Assembly: GCA_029532625.1 (NCBI GenBank)
Contig: JARFXM010000010.1
Location: 930,001 to 994,000, forward strand
Length of the DNA: 64,000 nucleotides
Origin: Lomentospora prolificans
Taxonomy: Eukaryota; Ascomycota; Sordariomycetes; Microascales; Microascaceae
Direction: 5' to 3'
The notes below the pieces were generated by a model. The model was not told the DNA's origin. It searched no databases and saw nothing but the letters and a program-made list of their open reading frames with translations. The number at the start of each line of letters is the position of its first letter. Within the stretch, counting starts at the first letter, position 1. This document shows, in pieces, positions 39,956-53,499 of the stretch. A program made the translations under genes and the position numbers.

Positions 39956-41845
39956 CTACAAACTAAACTTGAACTCCGGGTGTTCATGTCCCAAGTCTTG
40001 GATTTCGCTCTCTGACTTTCCCGCCAGCCGATAATCCCTCTTCCCGGCTCTCTTGAGTTTATTCTCGTGATTCAGGTAATAAATGGCCAAACCAACGGCA
40101 ACAATGCACAAACATGAGAACCCTAGATTGACAGCATGACCTTTCGTATACCCCGGCGCATCCGCAAGAAGGTACGTCCACGCCGCAATGATGCCGCCCG
40201 TGCTTCCAAACCCAACAGTGAAGCCCGCCACAATGGCTCGCGTCATGTGGCCGGCGCTGTTGTCGACAACCCATGCCAGCAGCATCGGCGACGCCGTGAA
40301 AACGCCAGTCAGACACAGGAATAGGGCGAAATAGTGCACCCCTACCCTGGCGGGGACAAGCAAGATGGCGAAGCCCACGACCGAGAACGGCATGACGGCG
40401 AGGATCCACTGGCCTCGGCGGTGCGTGCGATCGGAAACCATGCTCGCCGCGACGCAGACAATGGCGGCCCACGCGTACGGCGGCACCGAGAGGAGTTGGC
40501 TGTTGATGCCGCTATAGCCTATAGAATTCAGGAGAGAGGGGACGAACAAGGCCATGGAGTTCATCGACATGAGACTGCATAGGGAGGCTATAGCGACTAG
40601 GACGGCGTTGGGATTCCATATGGCTCGCTTAATGTATTTCTTCTTCAGGGTCTCGATATGCTGGGTCTTTAAGTCGTCGGCAATGCGCTTCACCGCAAGT
40701 TCTCGTTCTTTGGCGGTTAGGAATGAGGCCTTGGCTGGGGAAGACGGTAAGACAAAGAAGGCTATGACACCCAAAATGATGGAGATGACCCCCTCGAAGA
40801 AGAAGATGTTACGCCATGTGTTGATTGGGCCCCATGGCGGGATTGTAGTGAAGGCGGTTGCGAGGAGTCCGCCAAACGCTCCGCTACAAGTAATACGCAA
40901 AAGCTATTGTCAGACTGCTTCTCCACCATGTGCGCAGTTGCAGCAGCTTAACGTCGCTCACCTTAGGGAGGCCACACTGGCACACAAGCCAATCCTAGTC
41001 ACGAGTTCGCGTCTTCGGTAGCTAGAAAGCCAATTAGATTAGCTGGCGATCGATTGCCGAGTATTAGTAGTATGTGCAAAATTGCAACTTACAAGCAGGA
41101 CAAGGTGTAGCTGATACCTGGCATAATACCTATCATAGTTTTCCTTCAGTTAATAATAATGACCCTTCCATGTCCTCGCTTCGTGTGGTCCCTACCTGCT
41201 TCGGCGAGCCCGAGAAAAGCTCGGGCTGCCAGAAAGCCTTTGTAGTTCCGAAGCGCAGACATGCAGGCAACGACAATGCCAAAGGCAACTGTCAACGTAG
41301 GAACTGAAGCGCGTAAGCAGATGTCGTGTCGGGCAGTGAGATGCGTAATAGTAATAGAGACTCACTCCAAATCTTGGGACCGACCATCTTGCACACGATA
41401 TTGGCAGGCCTAACGGAACCAGGTATTGATATGTGAGATCCAAGGTCGGTGGAGTTGAGATGACCGCGACGGTCGATTCAGTTTGTGGATCTTACACCTC
41501 GAACAGAATATATAGGACGTAGAAGACGCTCAGCGCGATATTGAACCGGTGCCCGTCGAGTTGCAAGTCATCTCCCATGCCTTTACGTTGGTCAGCGTGT
41601 TATTATCTCGTGTGTGTGAAACTAGTTGGCAACGCACCAAGTACTCGAGCATTCCCGGCGTTCGACCTGTCGATAAAGGCGAAGAGGTAGACCAGTGTCA
41701 ATATGGGCATGAGCCGCCAGTCGAGCTTCTTCCGAAGCGAAGCCTCGGCAGCGGCATCAGGCATCGCGGAAGACACTGACAGCTTCTGCTCCTCAGACGT
41801 AATATCATCCTGGGAGACAATTTGCGGGTTTTCCTTGACTTCCAT
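39956..41845 (-). CDS. MFS anion carrier, Dal5/allantoate-permease type, seven exons, 489 aa
   Basis: Complement of 41638-41845, 41496-41580, 41366-41409, 41196-41303, 41093-41129, 40962-41021 and 39956-40883; total 1470 nt with agreeing phases. The N-terminus has a charged cytosolic stretch, then KKLDWRLMPILTLVYLFAFI and DRSNAGNARVLGM, the ACS/Dal5 signature. Middle pieces: GHRFNIALSVFYVLYILFEV, VPANIVCKMVGPKIW, GFLAARAFLGLAEAG, IMPGISYTLSCFYRRREL and SGAFGGLLATAF. The long last exon codes the second half, with a Lys-rich loop before WNPNAVLVAIASLCSL and the late GSTGGIIAAWTYLLADAPGY. Carriers of this family import organic anions such as allantoate, nicotinate, phthalate or other carboxylates. 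A role in aromatic-acid uptake is a fair guess from the neighbours. Some short exons (37-60 bp) are less certain than the frame itself. Confidence 0.82.
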
Positions 41846-44816
41846 GTTGAGCAGTATTACTATGCACTCCTGTGCCCGTGAAAGAAAAAAAAAAAAAGAA
41901 GAAAAAGCTCGGGGGCTCAATACTACACTTGTCAAGACTACACTCTTGAGGGGGGCATCAGCCATCCATATGCACAGAATCTAATATGGCCTGATCGCTT
42001 GAATCACTAACTTGTTACACTGCTGTGAACACCGGTACTACCCCCCTACCTGGATTCTACAATCTCTTGGCTACAGCCAGTCGGCGAGGAATATGACGCG
42101 GGGGAGTCTGGGGTAACGGGTATCTGGGGGCCGACCATGTGTGTTAGCCGTATCGCCGGGGATCGCTTTTTATGGGTGCATACCGTTCTTTACGGCTCCA
42201 CGATTCTGTCGATGAGATCCATTACCCCGTATCGGCCAGACAAAGCATTCGTCCCCAGGAGAGCGATGGAGCTTGCGTGAAGTTCTAGATCCGCCGACAA
42301 CATAAGTGACTCCGACGCATGGTTTAGGAGCAAGCACTAATTTTAACCTTTAGCGGAGGGGGAACCATTGCCCCCTCATTTTGACAGCCGCTAGTTCTGT
42401 CCTTCAAAGGTCCTGCCACGAATTTCCCATCGAGCTTTCTCCTTTCTCCGTCGTTTTCCTGGTTCCTTCTAAGCTAATTTCCATGATTATGGCTGCGAGA
42501 ACACTACCTTGCACCCGCGGCTCAGACACTATTATAAAGCGGCACAAAATGTATCGTGATTTTATATATATTGCTGTAAATTATTATCTTCATAAACGGC
42601 TAGCTATAGGGCCTGATTCACAAAGACCAGCTCTACTCTACTAACCTATAATACTATGTGAAGCTATATTGGCAGGTGTAATATATCATGTAAGAATCTC
42701 TACCACACACTTTTCTCCAAGCCTGTACCACATCCCGCGAATTAGTTTCCGATAGCGGTGAATATCCCTGCTCTCGACGTCATCAAAAGCTTTCCATTCG
42801 GCCATTCGTTCGGCCTCATTGAACAAAAGGAGGGACCAAACACAAAAGCTTCAACACTATCAGTGTCCCCCGAGGGAGGGGGCTATTAAGTACCGTAGGC
42901 ACTCTAGTCCACCCAACCTTTCCGACCCATTTTTGTAGCTCCGGCCCGGGGGTATAATAATACCACTAGCGCATAGACGCCCAACCACGAGCGTCGAGGC
43001 ATCCTCACTCATCTCCTCGCTGCATCGGGGACCAAAGCAAGGAAGCCCATCGAAAGGAGCTCAGTCATCGAGGTGTCCATCAACTTCATCGTTGACGGGA
43101 GCGACGCGACGCGGCCAGCAGTATAGGATGAACTTTTTCATCAGCCTTAGTATTTCCCGAGAAGACCAACCGCTGCTGGCATAGATTCGTCAGCGTACTG
43201 CTGTGCGGTGCCGTAGATAAAGATAGAATCACACAAAGAACTCGGGAGTAATTCATCTCGCTGAGGGATTTTAGCCCGGAAAGATTGCCCAGACAGAATA
43301 GCAAACCAAACTCCGAGGGCGCCTTGTGCAAATTCTCAAAGGTATTAACTCGAGCTTGAATTAGGCGAAAATAAAGTTTGCTTGACGTTGACCATGTGTA
43401 GTATAAGACCGCCAAACCTACGGCTGGGCTAATGGCTGTAGCTTTTCTTGGGCCGTGGTCCTCAGAGTCACGTCCCTACCCGTTAAGCTCTACTATGCCG
43501 AAAGATTGAATGACAAGCAGACCGTTACCCGGGAGTGGCTCCCAGGCGAGTGTGAAGTGCGGCTTCGTTGGTACTTGTGCTTGTAGTGAAAGAAACCTAT
43601 GGATCGATAATGGACGGGAGGAGTGGACAGACAAGTCGACTCAGGAGTACTCTGACCCGTTTCTCTAGTCTCTATATATGCCGTCCAGTTACCAGACCAA
43701 CAAGACTTGCGTCAGTCACATCTAGGTTCATATGTGCTTCTGACGTGCGTCTTTTGACATCAACTTCAGCATTGCATTTTTTCTATAGTTTACCAAATGC
43801 GAAAAGAGCAGACGACGAATTTGTATTACAAATATATAATTGGCCACTATGAAGTGATCCAATGCATCAAGTAGCCGGCCAAAGTTGCTCGCGAGTATGC
43901 CTGTCCATACTTCGTGTTGACTATTAGAATCACTCAGTCCAAGGCCTGAATCGACTCCCTTCCAGGTATATGCTCCGAGCAAATTACTTCAAGAGTTAAC
44001 TCACTATGGAAGAATCCAATAAACAGCTAATACAGGAAGCAATACGCGAAAGGTTGCCGACTGTTTCCCACCTATAGTCAACCCAAACTGCCTTCAGCTC
44101 CTCTCGTCTTATCCACACCCCTCAACTCTAGGCAGCAGGATAAAAGAAAAAAAAATCTCCAGCCCTCTCTCTCTCCTGCATGGCTCCAAAATCCACCCCC
44201 CAAAAAGCCAAGGAGTGGGTGGAACCAATCAAACAAATCTCCAAGAAGCTAAAAATTCGGGTCCGATCGCCGGAGCCACTCGACCAGGGTCAGAGCGTCA
44301 CTCGTATTCACGATCGTCAATACGAGACCTGGACCGCGGGGACGTGACCCAAGATCTGGCAGATGGAGAACGGCCTTTTCGATAAACGCGCGCTTACAAG
44401 GCAGCAAAATAAAAATCAACGACTTCTTTACACATCCTAATGCCTCATCCGTATCTTCCAGATCAGTCTCAGGGCTCGACTCTGATTTGGGACAAGAGCG
44501 AGCTGGCCATCCCAAGGCTTCGTGGATTTGCTCTATGTAATGCGACGACAGGCTCGCTTCTCCGACGTCACAGCGACATAAGCCTATCCAACACTCGTCC
44601 AACATTCTTCACGAGCGTACGCTACGCTACAGTAAAAAGACGAACGAACATGATACTGGGTTGACCCCACTGCATTATATATATGAATAGGAGATTAAGC
44701 AAATTGGATATATAGTAAATTACGAACATCACCGCTTCCGTCATCATCCTCCTAAATCATTTCCTCCCCTAAAGGTATCTTTGCAACGCTCGCATAATGC
44801 ACACGCATCCTTATCT
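41846..44816. other. Gene-poor stretch, about 3 kb, with one unresolved coding-like spot
   Basis: Upstream flank of the Dal5-type carrier, then AT-rich DNA (42530-42720 especially) without recognisable genes. The only coding-like spot is 44180-44605 (see next entry). No transposase, reverse transcriptase or terminal repeats recognised. Confidence 0.45.
44180..44347 (+). other. Possible small ORF, 55 aa, unverified
   Basis: An ATG preceded by a 20-base pyrimidine-rich leader opens a frame starting MAPKSTPQKAKEWVEPIKQI and ending ...YETWTAGT at a TGA. The sequence is basic and hydrophilic with ordinary codon use. An opposing open frame of 118 codons (44249-44605, minus) overlaps it, and a third frame on the plus strand is also open, so the coding strand is uncertain. 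It could be a first exon, a relic or chance. Confidence 0.25.
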
Positions 44817-47303
44817 TTACCACTCACCACCGGGATAACCGATGGTCGAGCCGACATCGCCACCACCCTTACCCTTCAGCTCGATAACGGCGTTGATGAC
44901 ACCGGCGAAACCTTCACCAGCAATGAGACCAGCCGCCGCAGCGAAGCCGTACATCTCAAAGTTCTTGGGGAACCACTTGGTCCACCACCAAGCGGTGATA
45001 GCACCAAAGAGAACTGCGTTGGCATAACCACTATCGACACCGAGGACCCAGGCGACACCGATGGCCATCCAGTTAGGAAGCCAGGCTCGATACTTCTCGC
45101 GGGGGCCGACAAGGTAAAAGTTCTTGAAGAGGGCCTGAAGGGCAGCGACGCCACCCATAACGCCAGAGAAGATGGCGCTGGATAGGGGGATGGGGATGTT
45201 GGGGTTGGTGACAGCCTCAGCGACGGCACGCCAGGCAAAAACAGAGGGGGCCTGGAAGGGGCAGATTACATCATCGGGCACCTCCTGCCAGATGCAAGGG
45301 TAAGCGGCCATGAAAAGCACGAAGACACCCGGGGCGAGGAAGATGGAGACGATGGCACCGAGACCTTGCGCGTAGAACTGGAGATGGGGGGGAGTGCGGA
45401 GGAGGAATCCGGTACGGAAATCTGAGACGAGATCGGATGCGACATTAGCGGTACCCGAGGCGATGGAACCAGCGATAAGGTTGATCCTCTGGGCGCCTGC
45501 GACATCGTGGCGGGCAATGGGTTGAGTGATACCACCATAGACGAGCTGAGAAGCCTTGGCAGAGGCGGTAAGCGGAGTTACATCAGTAACAGCGCCTCCA
45601 TGAATAGAAAGGAAGGCGAAGAGGAGACCGAGAATACAAGCGAGCAAGGCGAGACCAGCGTTCATGTGGAACTGATAATGGCCAACAAAACAGGCGGCAA
45701 CGGCAATGACGACAGCCCCGGTAATCCAGACCAAAGTGGGCACCTGATGCTCAGGGGGCGCAAAGTCCTCGACAAGGACGCCCTCCTGGCCAATCTTGCC
45801 GGCCTGGCGGGACAAGAAAGCGTTGGATTTGCCACGGGCCTCGAGGCGGTTGTTGAGGGACCTACAGCCCTCACGGAAGGCGAACTTGGCACCGTCGAGG
45901 AGGACACGGAAGTGGATGAGGAACTCGACCATGCTGTAAACAACAAGTACCATGACACCAGGCCACAGCATCCAGTAGCGGGGAGAGGAAACCCAACCCT
46001 CAGCTCCGATGTTAGACATCGAGTTAAAGTTGACTACACTCGACCACTTCTCGCTGTCTGGGTATCTCTGGGTACCAATGCACTCGCCGTACTTGACCAA
46101 GAGAGGACCAATAAGACCCCAGGCAAGAACAGTGCCGCCAAACCACGAGAAAGCGGTGTTAAGACCGACCAGCATGCCAGAACCAAAGAAGGCAGGGGTT
46201 ATGAGGATATACCAGCCCCAGTTGTCAATGTTCTGGGCCCAGTTGGTGTAGTCGCTCCAGATAAAGAACCAGGTGAAAAGGTGCCACTCGCGAAGGATGC
46301 CAACGGCGTACTGGGAAGTCACAGTGTGGACGACAGCGCCAGTAAAGGTAGCGCCGAGCACCTTGATTTTCTTGAGCGCGTCGTTGGCACCTGAGCCGAC
46401 GGCGTGCATAGACCTAATAGTCACAGCAGTAGCGGTAGCTGTTGCCGAACATGTTAGCTTGCATTCAACGTTCACCGAGATTCCTCAGCAATCATGGAAT
46501 GACATACGAGAAGGAAAGATCAAGTTAAGCTCGCGAGCGACGTTGATGATGAAGAACTTTCGCAGAGGCACGGCGGCGAAGAGACCGAAGAGAGCGCAGA
46601 CAATGGTAATGGTGAGAATGCGACCAAAGTCCTTCTTGGGATCATCGGAGAGAAGCCCGAGCTGGTACATAGCGGGGAAGCCGGCGACGAAGACACCACC
46701 CATACCTCCAGCACCGGTGGCGGCAGCCTGGATGATGGAGTTCTCCTGGGGGCCAAAGTAGCCGGAGAGGATAGGAACGGTGAGTTTCGAGAGCAAGGCG
46801 ACGATAGCATAGCCGAAGATGGCACCGAACATATTAGCAGAGAAGGTGAAGCCAGTCTTGAGACCTATATGCGAATGAGATAGTCAGACCTCTGATCGGT
46901 CGTAACACAACCTCAACTAAACCAGGTTGGAGCGGTAAGGGTTGGTGGGGTTTCTGTGAAGGAAACTTTCGAAGCTCCACCGACGGCTTCTTCCCGCCGT
47001 CGGACGTGGTGGGGTGCAAGGGGGAACCAGCTACTCACCAAGGTAGACATTGGAGGCGTTGACTAAAGATCCAAGAATGATACCGACAATGACGGCTCGA
47101 ACAGTGAGAGGGTTCTCCTCGTGCTGAACTCCCTTGAGGGGAGGGAACGGGGAGAAGAGATCACGGACTTCCTCATCCTCTTGCTCCTCATGCTTCAGCT
47201 CTTCTTCCTGGCTGTTGGCCCGAATATGTTTCTCATCAAACGGTTGGGCCGCCGCATGAGTCCCCAGGTCCTCGGACGCCGGGTTGATGCCTCCGGTCGC
47301 CAT
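44817..47303 (-). CDS. Oligopeptide-transporter (OPT) superfamily protein, 747 aa
   Basis: Three exons: complement of 47039-47303, 46508-46864 and 44817-46438 (2244 nt; phases agree). The N-terminus MATGGINPASEDLGTHAAAQ is an acidic cytosolic tail, followed by ENPLTVRAVIVGIILGSLVN, the usual OPT start of helix 1. Further marks: NVYLGLKTGFTFSANMFGAI, RKFFIINVARELNLIFPSPT joined across the second splice to ATAVTIRSMH, then GGTVLAWGLIGPLLVKYGEC and AFFGSGMLVGLNTAFSWFGG. About 14-16 hydrophobic spans are present. The sequence resembles the fungal OPT branch nearer to YSL-type carriers than to Isp4-type peptide carriers, but this is an impression. Likely substrates are small peptides, peptide-derived metabolites or metal chelates. 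A TATA-like AT stretch lies at about 47503-47517, 200 bp upstream. Confidence 0.88.
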
Positions 47304-50300
47304 GTTGATCACTGTGGGGAATGCGCTGTCCTATTGTTTTGGTTCTCTCGGTCAAGAGGTGGGCACGCAAGGACGATGCAAGACGAAGACCAACGTCTCG
47401 ACCTCAGTAATGGAATGCAAGAAAGGGTTACAGAAGAAAAAGAAAGATCCAGGAGAACGGGAGCTCCTTTTGACTGGGAATCCGTGTCCAACCAGCCGGT
47501 GCAATATATATTATATAGCTCGGCATGCGGCAGGATATGGCAATAGGCCGGCACCACCTTCCCGCCTCGCGAGGGAAGCCATGGGGGTAATGGTACCAGG
47601 TACAATGAAATAAAGTGTACCCCGCACAGGTACCGATGATATCGAGGGTCTATCCAAGCTGGGTCCTCGGGGAACAAATGGCGATAGGGGTGGGTGAGTA
47701 TTCGCCATGCGACCGGAAAATAGCAATGATTGCTATATTGGGGTGCACTTTTTTTTTTTCCCCTCCAGTGTATTTCCGGCAGGTGGCTAGATGACAATGA
47801 GAGACGAGGGTGTCAAACCAAGCAATTAGACTCCACCCAAGTCGTACCACAGGGGACAGAGACAAGTCCCGCAGATCAACCTCCTGCAAGAATGCGAGAA
47901 GGGCAAAATGCCTTATCTCCAAAAGGGAAAGGGGGGGAAAGGAGCAACCTGTTCCTCGGTGGCAGGGCGTGCCCTTTACACTCGCTGCCATGGCCCATCG
48001 CAAGTCGCTTGGTTGCGGGCTGGCAGGTCCGAGGTTCTGTGTTCATCGTCCTTTTGGGGAAATGGATCAGCAAAAGTTCCCTTGGCCACCTATTGTCCCC
48101 AGCTTCTGCTCGTGTGCGTAGTGTAGGGGTCCTTGGGCGCGATGGGGAGATGGTAATCTGGGGGATAGGTGGCGCGGCGCACGAATCAGGATGCAGCTTT
48201 TAGTCCAAGATAGTAAAACGCATCGAACAAGCGCGCGCAGCTGGGCACTTTTGAACAACCCCAGCTGGCCGGGTACCGATGGGGCCAAGAGGCGACATCG
48301 CGGCGCCACGACCGGCACAGCTTCCTTCCTTGGACAGCATTCCAGGCATGGCGTGCGATTGCCAGCAGCGGGGAGAACTGCACGATCGGCGTTCAGTTCC
48401 ACTTCTGCTATCCATGATAATATGGCGGGTATTTGGCGGCTTCCTGTCACATGATGCTGTCGACTGGGGTTTCCGAGGGCGACAACATATCAAGTCAAGC
48501 TTATGCAGAGAGTGCACGATTTTACGGTTTCTTCAATGCGGGACTCATCAAGGCCACCTGCCCGAACATAGTCAAGCGTGTAATAAGAATCGTATTCATC
48601 CTTTTCCTCTGATGTGCGCCCAAGGAGAGAAGGAGTGACATTGGATATTGCGGGCATGATCAAGACTGGCAACCAGGGGAAAAAGTGGAAGGAGCAAGGC
48701 AGTAATCGGCAATAAATTCCTGGGTGTTTAATTCATGCAGATAATGAGGAAGGAGGCATGGAACTTTTTATTGGTCCTGTGCACTGGGCCGAGACGCACC
48801 TGGCAGGTCCGTCCCCAAGCTTGCCAAGCACTTGCCTCTTGGAGCTTTGTACCCTCGGTGGTGATCGACCCTCCATGCTACCCCATTTGCTCGTGATTGA
48901 TGGCTATCCGCGGCGCTGATTGGACGCGGGAGCGGGTTGAGATGGGCAGTTACTCGGCAAATTAGCCAACCCACTCTGCTTCATGTGTGGGAGATAAGGA
49001 GGCGACCATGGCTACAATTGATTACGGCGCCGGAGAGATGTTTGTTTTAGCAGGTGCCAGGAGTCACCAGCAGCCAGGCAGTAGTGGAACATTGGTAGGC
49101 TTCAAATGCTCTAAACCCTCCGAAGGGCGTCGCACTTCCTATTCTTGCTTACTATCTGTCCTCGCTCACACTCGGAAGAAAACAAACAGCGATACGGGAC
49201 AACAGAGGCAGCTCAGAGCTCGGTATGCGTATCCCGCTCTATGGAAGACGGTTATTTTATCTTTTAGGGCGTTGATGAGCGAATCGGTACCTGAGGTATG
49301 AGCACCAGTGACGGGAGCACGGTACTTGCGCAAGCGACTGGTCGGAACATTTTTTCTTCTTTTGCAGACAATTCCTTTCCTCCCCTTGGGCCGCATCGTC
49401 ATTCCACATCTAGCTGCCACCAAGATGAGGACTCGAGGTCTGCTCGTGTAGTGTGCTACCGGCCGCAAATGGTCGGCCCAACAATCCTAGAAGGGCGCGA
49501 AAGGCCACCTAAATCGGAAAGTACGAAGCGAGCCAAGCCCATCGAATAAAATGATTTATATCGGGGCGGCGTGGACGCCATTGCCGGCATACTTGATTTA
49601 CTCTTTCGTACTTGATCATTCCAAAAACCCGTACCCAGCTCGGCTCATGGCACTTTTGTTCCTCCCACAGCCAGCATCACACACGACCAGTGGATGCCGC
49701 GCCATGCAGCTGCCCGGTTGCACAATACCACTGTAACATTTCCCACTCCGAGCAGCCAAGCTGTGCTTTTACTTCTCGTTCAGGTATCTGCCCAATTACC
49801 TTATTTTCTGTTTTTCCTCTCTCCTTCGGTTTACAACGACCTTCCCAACTGTCTGCGATAACGTGGAATCTATCTATAGATATCTGCTGGCAAACCGAAA
49901 TGCTCCGGAACTGAGAATAAAAATCACGTCTGACCGTTCAATAACCCCATGCCAGCGGAATAATAATTGATCTGCCCCATCAAGATATGCGTGCAAGCGC
50001 ATTCGTTAGACACTTTCGTCACCAGAGGCCTAGCCCACACACAGCTGCGCTGCACATTGCTCTTACATCTCCTCTCGGATTTCATGTTCCCGCCAGAGAC
50101 TGGGTCCAACCTCCCCTTGATGTCCCATCGGCGGTGATGGTGCCAAGTGGATGGTGATGTTCTTTTGTCTTAGCCCTGAAAGCAAAACATCAGATGTGGA
50201 GAAATGTGCCAATTACCCTGGAGGGTTTTTGCCAAAGTGCCCACCCCAGACCCAGTTCGACTTTCTCGAAACGGACTGGGAATGTCGAAAAGTGGTCTTT

Positions 50301-53300
50301 GTTCCGACGAATGATGAGATAAGCCTAGAATTTCCGCAGAACTCGTGGAACCTTTGCTAGTGTCCGCTCCTTTCCCTAACGCACTCACCATGCAAAAAAA
50401 ACAGCAAACCGCCCCATTTCCGTCATCCGAAAGCCGACCAACAGCACCCGCCCACAACAATCGATCTTTGCATCGAACCCTTGCAGGGTAAGGGTAGTCG
50501 CTGGCTGGCGCCCATGGAGGCCCCCACAGCTGGCACTCTCGGAGTCCACACTAACCCCTTGACGGAATCAATCCCGCTAGTGGCCGTTGTCTCACCACCT
50601 CTGCCACCGATGGCTCTTGGCCCCCTCCCGATTTCATCATTGTGCAAGTATGTCCGGTGAAGACTGCGTCCCCGTGATCTCATGGCATGTCCATATCCTC
50701 GCGGAGAGCTGGCTGTGGCCCCAGTCGATGCTAATACAACAAGCCGACCCACCCTCCCTCGGAGCACCGTTCCGCGCACGCGGCCACGATCCTCTAATCT
50801 CCTTCCCAAATCGATTTTGACTCAAAGGACCCAATAGATCAAAATGGAAAATAGAATGGAGTGAGGACACGGGGAGCCTCGGGAAGGGTGGAGAGACCAG
50901 TTGCCACCCCAGGTTTCCATTCCCCGCCGTCACAGGCTTGTCCCTCGTTCTTGCCAGCCATAATATCTTGTCAGGAGGTAGTCCGCAGTGTCGGGTCTAT
51001 CCTGTCCCCTCAAGCGCCATTTCCCAGAAGTTCAAGGTAGTATCTCGGGTGCATTAAGGCATCTGGAGTTCCTTCAGGAGCAACAACTCCCATGTGATTG
51101 TCACTCGTCCCCACATGTCTAATACGTACGTTTTCACTTTTGTTTATTCAATGTTCTATTCTTAATATCATGAATGAAATGCTTCCATGCCCACAATAAT
51201 ACGAGACACGCTCTTCCCACCTCCATACCTAAATGGGCCGCAAACGGCGCTTTATTACTCTCCTCATGTTGAGTTTTGTGAGAATGGACAAGTAACGGAG
51301 CACATAATCGAGATATCACTGATTAGTAGTAATCAAATGCCATTGACCAATTAGTCCTATCAGGCGAGCTCGCATGTGGCAATTCGAAGCACGTAAGAAA
51401 GTTCCGAGGTACCCTTCTAGCGCCGCTGCAACACGAACCATCTCATGTCTATCCAAAGTTCCAGGAAACGGCCGATTTTCCGGGGATCCATCATGAACTG
51501 GCAGATCAATTAACACACCCTGTTCCACGCCCCTCAACGCGATAGATACTAAGCCCCGCACATATGAACCCACTCTTGTGTCTTTCTTCTTCTTGATAGC
51601 AACAAGCAAGAGCTAATAAGTGTCGCATGTAAGATATCGGATATCGGACAACGGGCATCCGCCCATCATCTTGGCTGAATCCTTCTGCGATCCTGCGGAC
51701 GCATGAAACCCCCCACATAAGAAGCACTCGCCGAAACCATGCCAGAGCGCTGTAATAAGGCGTCTCCCGTTCTAGAGGCATACAGCAGGCAGCGACACTG
51801 CACAGAGTTTAAAAAGGTTTTGCGGCGACGATGCAATGCATGATCGTGGACCACTTTTGGGTTTGTCCCCGGTCAAGGTTGCCACTTACTTGCCGTTATC
51901 CCAAGAAAGGTATGCAGCACCTCTTGTAGTATTGCATGGGCGGGAACAACTCAAGATCGGAATGCCAATTCTGGAACTAGGGCTCGAGCGGAACGCTGCG
52001 GAGCCGAGCTCCTTTAAGCTTGTGTGTTGGGGCGCTCTTAGCCAAACCTGCAAGGAGACTTATATCCCACGAACTCGGCGCTTGATAAATGATTCAGAGG
52101 CCTTGATACGCAAGATAGGATGGAGGGTGTTGTTTCTCTATTCGCCCCCCTGCGCGTTTGGTGGTGGTTGCAACGTTCTCTCTCAACGCGTTGCCACCTT
52201 GCCAAGAGCGGGGCAGCGCAATAAGGTGTTGGGTAGATCTATGCCGATGCATACCGGGCTCTCGATGTGGCTACGGACATGTGGGGAGAACTATGTGATG
52301 TAGGGGGCTGAGGGCAGATTCAGAGAAAACGGGATGGATGCTCATATGCTCAGAGCGGACAATCATAACGATATCGAGTTATTGGAGAAATGGACGACCA
52401 CCCCCTCAAATCCCTTGTAACTTACGTTGATTCAAGATAAGCAGCAACGGCCCTTGGTGCTCTCAGGGTGTATCCATCTCTGCTGGGAACTTTTATGCCT
52501 TTTCATTACCCTGGACCGTTTGTTCCAGTATGTTGGTAAAACGTATGCGGACATTTGGTGACGGAACGAATGATTTTCGGTTTGTTCGCTTGCATGATAT
52601 TTCGCATTTTTATGACCTACTTCTATAAACAGTCTATAAAACAGCGCTGTAGATATTTCAGGCGAGTTTGGGGTATTTAGAACCCAAGTACATCTATTCG
52701 CTAAACCAAGGCGTTTAGGCTACAGCACCACCGGGTTTACGCCCAGGGCGTACGCTCCTACTAGACGAAACGGCGCAAGTAATGGCTAGGCATCACCCAT
52801 AGGATTAAAGAAAGTCCTTACTATGCAGCCCATACCCTCCCAAATAGCTAATAGAAAGGCGATTGTTAAGGATTATACAAGTAGATATTAGCCATCATTG
52901 GAGTTTGGTGTGCTCTAAGTTATGTAGAATAACAAACTAGAGACTAAATTCATGCTACGTTATTGTCGTGATACCTGCGCAGCATCTTTGTGATGACGGC
53001 ATCTCAGAAGTCTAGGAGCACCAAGTCCCAAATGTTGTTCATATAGGTTACGAAGGCAGGTTCTCGACAGATGCAAGCGGAAAATTTTGGATTCCTTGTT
53101 CTTTAGGTGGATCCAAATTCTGGTGATCTTGGTAATACTTGACCGAGAGAAAGATAACTTTTGGGAGTGAAGACGTCCGTCCGATTCGAAGTGAACGCGC
53201 AGGAATAAAAGCAGAAGTTGGCTACCTCCCTCGCATCGGCCGCGATCTACAACGCGCAGGGAAACCCCGTTTATATAAGGTGAACTTCTATATTGAATTT

Positions 53301-53499
53301 AATGAATCTACAATCTACATCTGTATCCACTTCATCTTGTCCTCGGATGTTGCAATAGTGCCAACTCAAGCAGTGACATCCTCCGACTTGAGCTACTTCT
53401 CACAGGTAGCGTGCGTATCCGGTAGGGTTGTCGAACTTGACACTACCGGAAACATGCTGGAACCCTGATGGGATAACCTCGCGGTCCTGACACCGGCTG
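47304..53499. other. Large gene-poor region, 6.2 kb
   Basis: No gene could be supported. Open frames are short, overlap antisense frames and have no family motif; the longest plus-strand candidates (about 47730-48203 and 51836-52303) lack any recognisable domain. GC content is normal to about 52300 and then falls. The TATA-like AT stretch near 47503-47517 belongs to the OPT gene. A segment at about 52600-52860 has compact palindromes (see separate entry) and may be a repeat relic. A regulatory long 5' region, an unannotated long non-coding RNA, or decayed mobile DNA are all possible. Confidence 0.45.
52640..52860. repeat. Possible repeat relic with short palindromes
   Basis: This patch contains GCTAAAC-CAAGGC-GTTTAGGC, an imperfect inverted repeat at about 52701-52721. 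It also has the perfect palindrome ACGCCC-A-GGGCGT at about 52740-52752. The local style (dense short inverted repeats in otherwise AT-rich DNA) suggests a decayed mobile or LTR-type sequence. No ends or coding remnants were identified. Confidence 0.2.

Noticed and set aside
45507..46394. Long open frame antisense to the OPT transporter (295 codons)
   Set aside because: It mirrors the coding strand of a clear OPT gene; composition is polar and low in hydrophobics with no family motif. Typical antisense shadow.
51836..52303. 155-codon plus-strand frame in the gene-poor region
   Set aside because: No domain, no signal peptide, no splice partner; could not be told apart from chance.
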